Made by a program: the position numbers and the translations under genes | From: Bremia lactucae | Taxonomy: Eukaryota; Oomycota; Peronosporomycetes; Peronosporales; Peronosporaceae | Reading direction: 5' to 3' | Length of the DNA stretch: 64,000 nucleotides | NCBI RefSeq assembly: GCF_004359215.1 | Contig: NC_090619.1 | Coordinates: 3,079,397-3,143,396 of the forward strand | In this document: one piece after another, positions 62,227 to 64,000 of the stretch | Position numbering within the stretch: position 1 is the stretch's first letter | How the letters are laid out: each line of letters starts with the position of its first letter | Notes under the pieces: model-generated | What the model saw: only the letters and a program-made list of their open reading frames with translations | The model's database searches: none | Told to the model about the DNA's origin: nothing

Positions 62227-64000
62227 AACGTGGGTGTGGCGAATGACGTCCTCAATATGGACAACTACTTTGTATGGGAATTTAATGCTCGGATGAAACT
62301 AGCCAAGAAAGGGCTACTGGAGCACATCGACGCGACGAAGGCACCGAGTGCCACAAGGGCCGACGCGTCGATATGGAAAGTCAATGACATGAAGGCCTTC
62401 GCGATTGTGTGTACGTCAATCGCCCCAAGTCTACAGTCCATGGTTCGCAATGCAGGCACGGCTGCAGAAGCTTGGGAGATATTAAAGAGCTTTTTTCTTC
62501 GAAGAAATATTCACAACCGTGTGCAGATGCGTCGGCAATTACATGATTTCAAGATTCAGAAGGGAGAGAGTGTACTGGACCACTTTCTAAAGTTTGATGA
62601 GCTGTGCATGTCCATGCAAGCCATCGGAGACGAAGTTTCGTTTGACGAGCAGCTCGTTATACTGCTTGGAAGCTTATCTGATGAGTATGATCAGATCATC
62701 AGAATCATTGAGAACATGAAGGAAATTGATATTTTTCAAGCCAAAGAAATGCTTCGTCGTGAATACGAAGGCATTTCTCGCAAGGAGAAAAGTGAACTTG
62801 CATTGAAGGCTACAAGAAGCTTCAAGGGCAAAGTTTTTCGGTCGAAGGAAACAAGAAACAAGTTTACCGGGACGTGTTTCGTATGTGGAAAACAGGGTCA
62901 TAAGAAACAAGACTGTTGGAAGAATCAAGCCAACAAGAAAAATAACGAGCAAGCGTTTACTGTTAGTGAACATGGTTCGGAAGGTTGGCTACTCGACAGT
63001 GGTGCGAGTAGTCACATGTGCCCATACCAAGATGAATTTTTGGAGATTCGATCGTTGAATCGGTCAATCGGCATCTCGATCGCAAATGGGCAGACAGTTA
63101 TGGCTGCTGGAATTGGTACGATTCGAGTTATTCTGAAAAACAATGTGCCAATTCGCATTGAAGACGTGCTGTACGTTCCAGAGCTGGATCGCAGACTGCT
63201 TTCAATTTCTGTACTATTGGAAAAAGGATTGGATGTGACTTTTACGAACAGAACATGTGTGATAAAGAATGATCAAGATGTGGTGGTGATAGTAAACAAA
63301 TTGGGGAAATTGTTTGTGATGGAATGTGCAACTTTAGGGTCGGCATTCACTAGCGAAGTGTTTGGATGTGGAATTAAAGATGTGAGTCCTAGTGTGTGGC
63401 ATGCACGACTAGGACATCTTCTAATGAAGACGTTGAAGAATCTACACAATTGTGTAGAAGGAATAAATGTGCAAGTTTTGAGTGATGATATCGATGATCA
63501 AGATGAAATTTGCGAGGGATGTGTGACTGGAAAGTCGTCAGTAAGACCATTTCCAAAGTCAAGTCACGGCAAAGTGAAGACAAAATCACTGCTCCAAATT
63601 GTTCACAGTGATGTAATGGGTCCAATGGAGACAAAGTCTCAAGGTGGAGCACGATATGTAGTTACATTTCTGGATGATTTTTCGCGCTACGTGGTGACAT
63701 ACTTCATCGCTAATAAGTCTGAAGTGCTGGAAAAGTTTATCGAATACAAGTCAATGATGGAAAACCAACTGAATTCCAAGATCAAATGCATTCGCACAGA
63801 CAATGGTGGCGAATACATCAACAAGAAATTCGCAGAAGTTTGTCGCAAGGCTGGCATAGTACACCAAGCGACAGTGCCATATTCCCCCCAGCAAAATGGA
63901 ATGGCTGAACGAATGAATAGGACACTGACGGAGCGTGCAAGGTCAATGCTAAATCACATGCAAGTGGAAAAGAAGTGGTGGGCTGAAGCTATAAATACAG
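62218..64000 (+). CDS. Ty1/Copia Gag-Pol polyprotein, runs off window
   Basis: Open for 594 codons from the ATG in the primer site to the window end. Gag (1-210): MDNYFVWEFNARMK, AWEILKSFF, LHDFKIQKGESV, LGSLSDEY. CCHC zinc knuckle C220-C233 (CFVCGKQGHKKQDC). Protease with D260 in LLDSGASSHM and VLYVPELDRRLLS. GAG-pre-integrase zinc region (WHARLGHL ... CEGCVTGK). Integrase core with D465 (HSDVMGP), D528 (RTDNGGEY) and E564 (NGMAERMNR), a DD35E spacing. RT and RNase H must lie beyond 64000. No stop or shift is present in the visible part, unlike every other retroelement in this window, so this copy may be recent. The second in-frame Met (MDNYF) is an alternative start. Confidence 0.9.
   Translation, partial: MSPNVGVANDVLNMDNYFVWEFNARMKLAKKGLLEHIDATKAPSATRADASIWKVNDMKAFAIVCTSIAPSLQSMVRNAGTAAEAWEILKSFFLRRNIHNRVQMRRQLHDFKIQKGESVLDHFLKFDELCMSMQAIGDEVSFDEQLVILLGSLSDEYDQIIRIIENMKEIDIFQAKEMLRREYEGISRKEKSELALKATRSFKGKVFRSKETRNKFTGTCFVCGKQGHKKQDCWKNQANKKNNEQAFTVSEHGSEGWLLDSGASSHMCPYQDEFLEIRSLNRSIGISIANGQTVMAAGIGTIRVILKNNVPIRIEDVLYVPELDRRLLSISVLLEKGLDVTFTNRTCVIKNDQDVVVIVNKLGKLFVMECATLGSAFTSEVFGCGIKDVSPSVWHARLGHLLMKTLKNLHNCVEGINVQVLSDDIDDQDEICEGCVTGKSSVRPFPKSSHGKVKTKSLLQIVHSDVMGPMETKSQGGARYVVTFLDDFSRYVVTYFIANKSEVLEKFIEYKSMMENQLNSKIKCIRTDNGGEYINKKFAEVCRKAGIVHQATVPYSPQQNGMAERMNRTLTERARSMLNHMQVEKKWWAEAINT

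Noticed and set aside
62265..63652. Minus-strand frames at 62265, 62674 and 63389
   Set aside because: Shadows of the open Copia polyprotein that runs on the plus strand from 62218.
1..64000. tRNA, rRNA and CRISPR signals
   Set aside because: No cloverleaf with A and B boxes, no rRNA segment and no regular spacer array seen by eye. The tRNA-like match at 62214 is a primer site.
1..64000. RxLR or Crinkler effector genes
   Set aside because: No open frame with signal peptide followed by RxLR-EER or LFLAK-type motifs was found. The GH3 protein is the only clear secreted product.

Overview
The window is most likely from an oomycete of the Peronosporales (Phytophthora or a downy mildew). The host genes have few, short introns (69-76 bp), and one promoter resembles the oomycete initiator plus flanking element. 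Protein types are typical of the group: a START-like/FYVE/GAF protein, a BRWD/PHIP protein with an added extended PHD, a secreted GH3 enzyme and an SRSF1-type splicing factor. Species cannot be named from sequence alone. There is a two-base gap at 2571-2572 and a 100-base scaffold gap at 54040-54139.

About two thirds of the window is nested, decayed mobile DNA. 1-27 kb holds fragments of a Ty3/Gypsy family (called C here) whose leader is a row of small hairpins; an apparently intact pogo/Tigger DNA transposon (2575-4759) inserted in one of those leaders; and two near-complete copies of a Gypsy chromovirus family (called A): A1 (9711-17645, + sense, with an internally inverted pol block) and A2 (19533-26138, - sense, integrase core lost), the latter inserted in a deletion-derivative MULE (18641-26323). 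A solo A LTR with a perfect target duplication is at 26436-26985. A short repeat family (called B) with an AGTACT palindrome recurs six times.

27.4-39.2 kb is the main gene island: a decayed FEX/CrcB-like fluoride exporter (27461-28610), the FYVE/GAF gene (30269-32242, +) and the large BRWD/PHIP-like gene (39207-32391, -), the last two convergent. 39.4-54 kb is again repeats: a damaged Copia element with both LTRs, a hairpin array, a LINE fragment, a third Gypsy A copy (A4), a MULE fragment and a separate Gypsy integrase joined at a perfect 40-bp palindrome. After the gap comes a second island: a 5'-truncated SR protein (+), a gene encoding two fused UDP-N-acetylhexosamine pyrophosphorylase domains (-) and a secreted GH3 glycosidase (-). 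The window ends inside an open Ty1/Copia polyprotein whose 5' LTR and half-tRNA primer site can be recognised.

Most unusual points: (1) all three Gypsy A copies carry a related long reading frame antisense to the retrotransposon, between the chromodomain and the 3' LTR and partly overlapping the chromodomain on the other strand; (2) the two-domain UAP gene, with a probable GC-AG intron; (3) the extended PHD inserted in a BRWD/PHIP architecture; (4) serial hairpin arrays in retroelement leaders; (5) the intact Tigger element.
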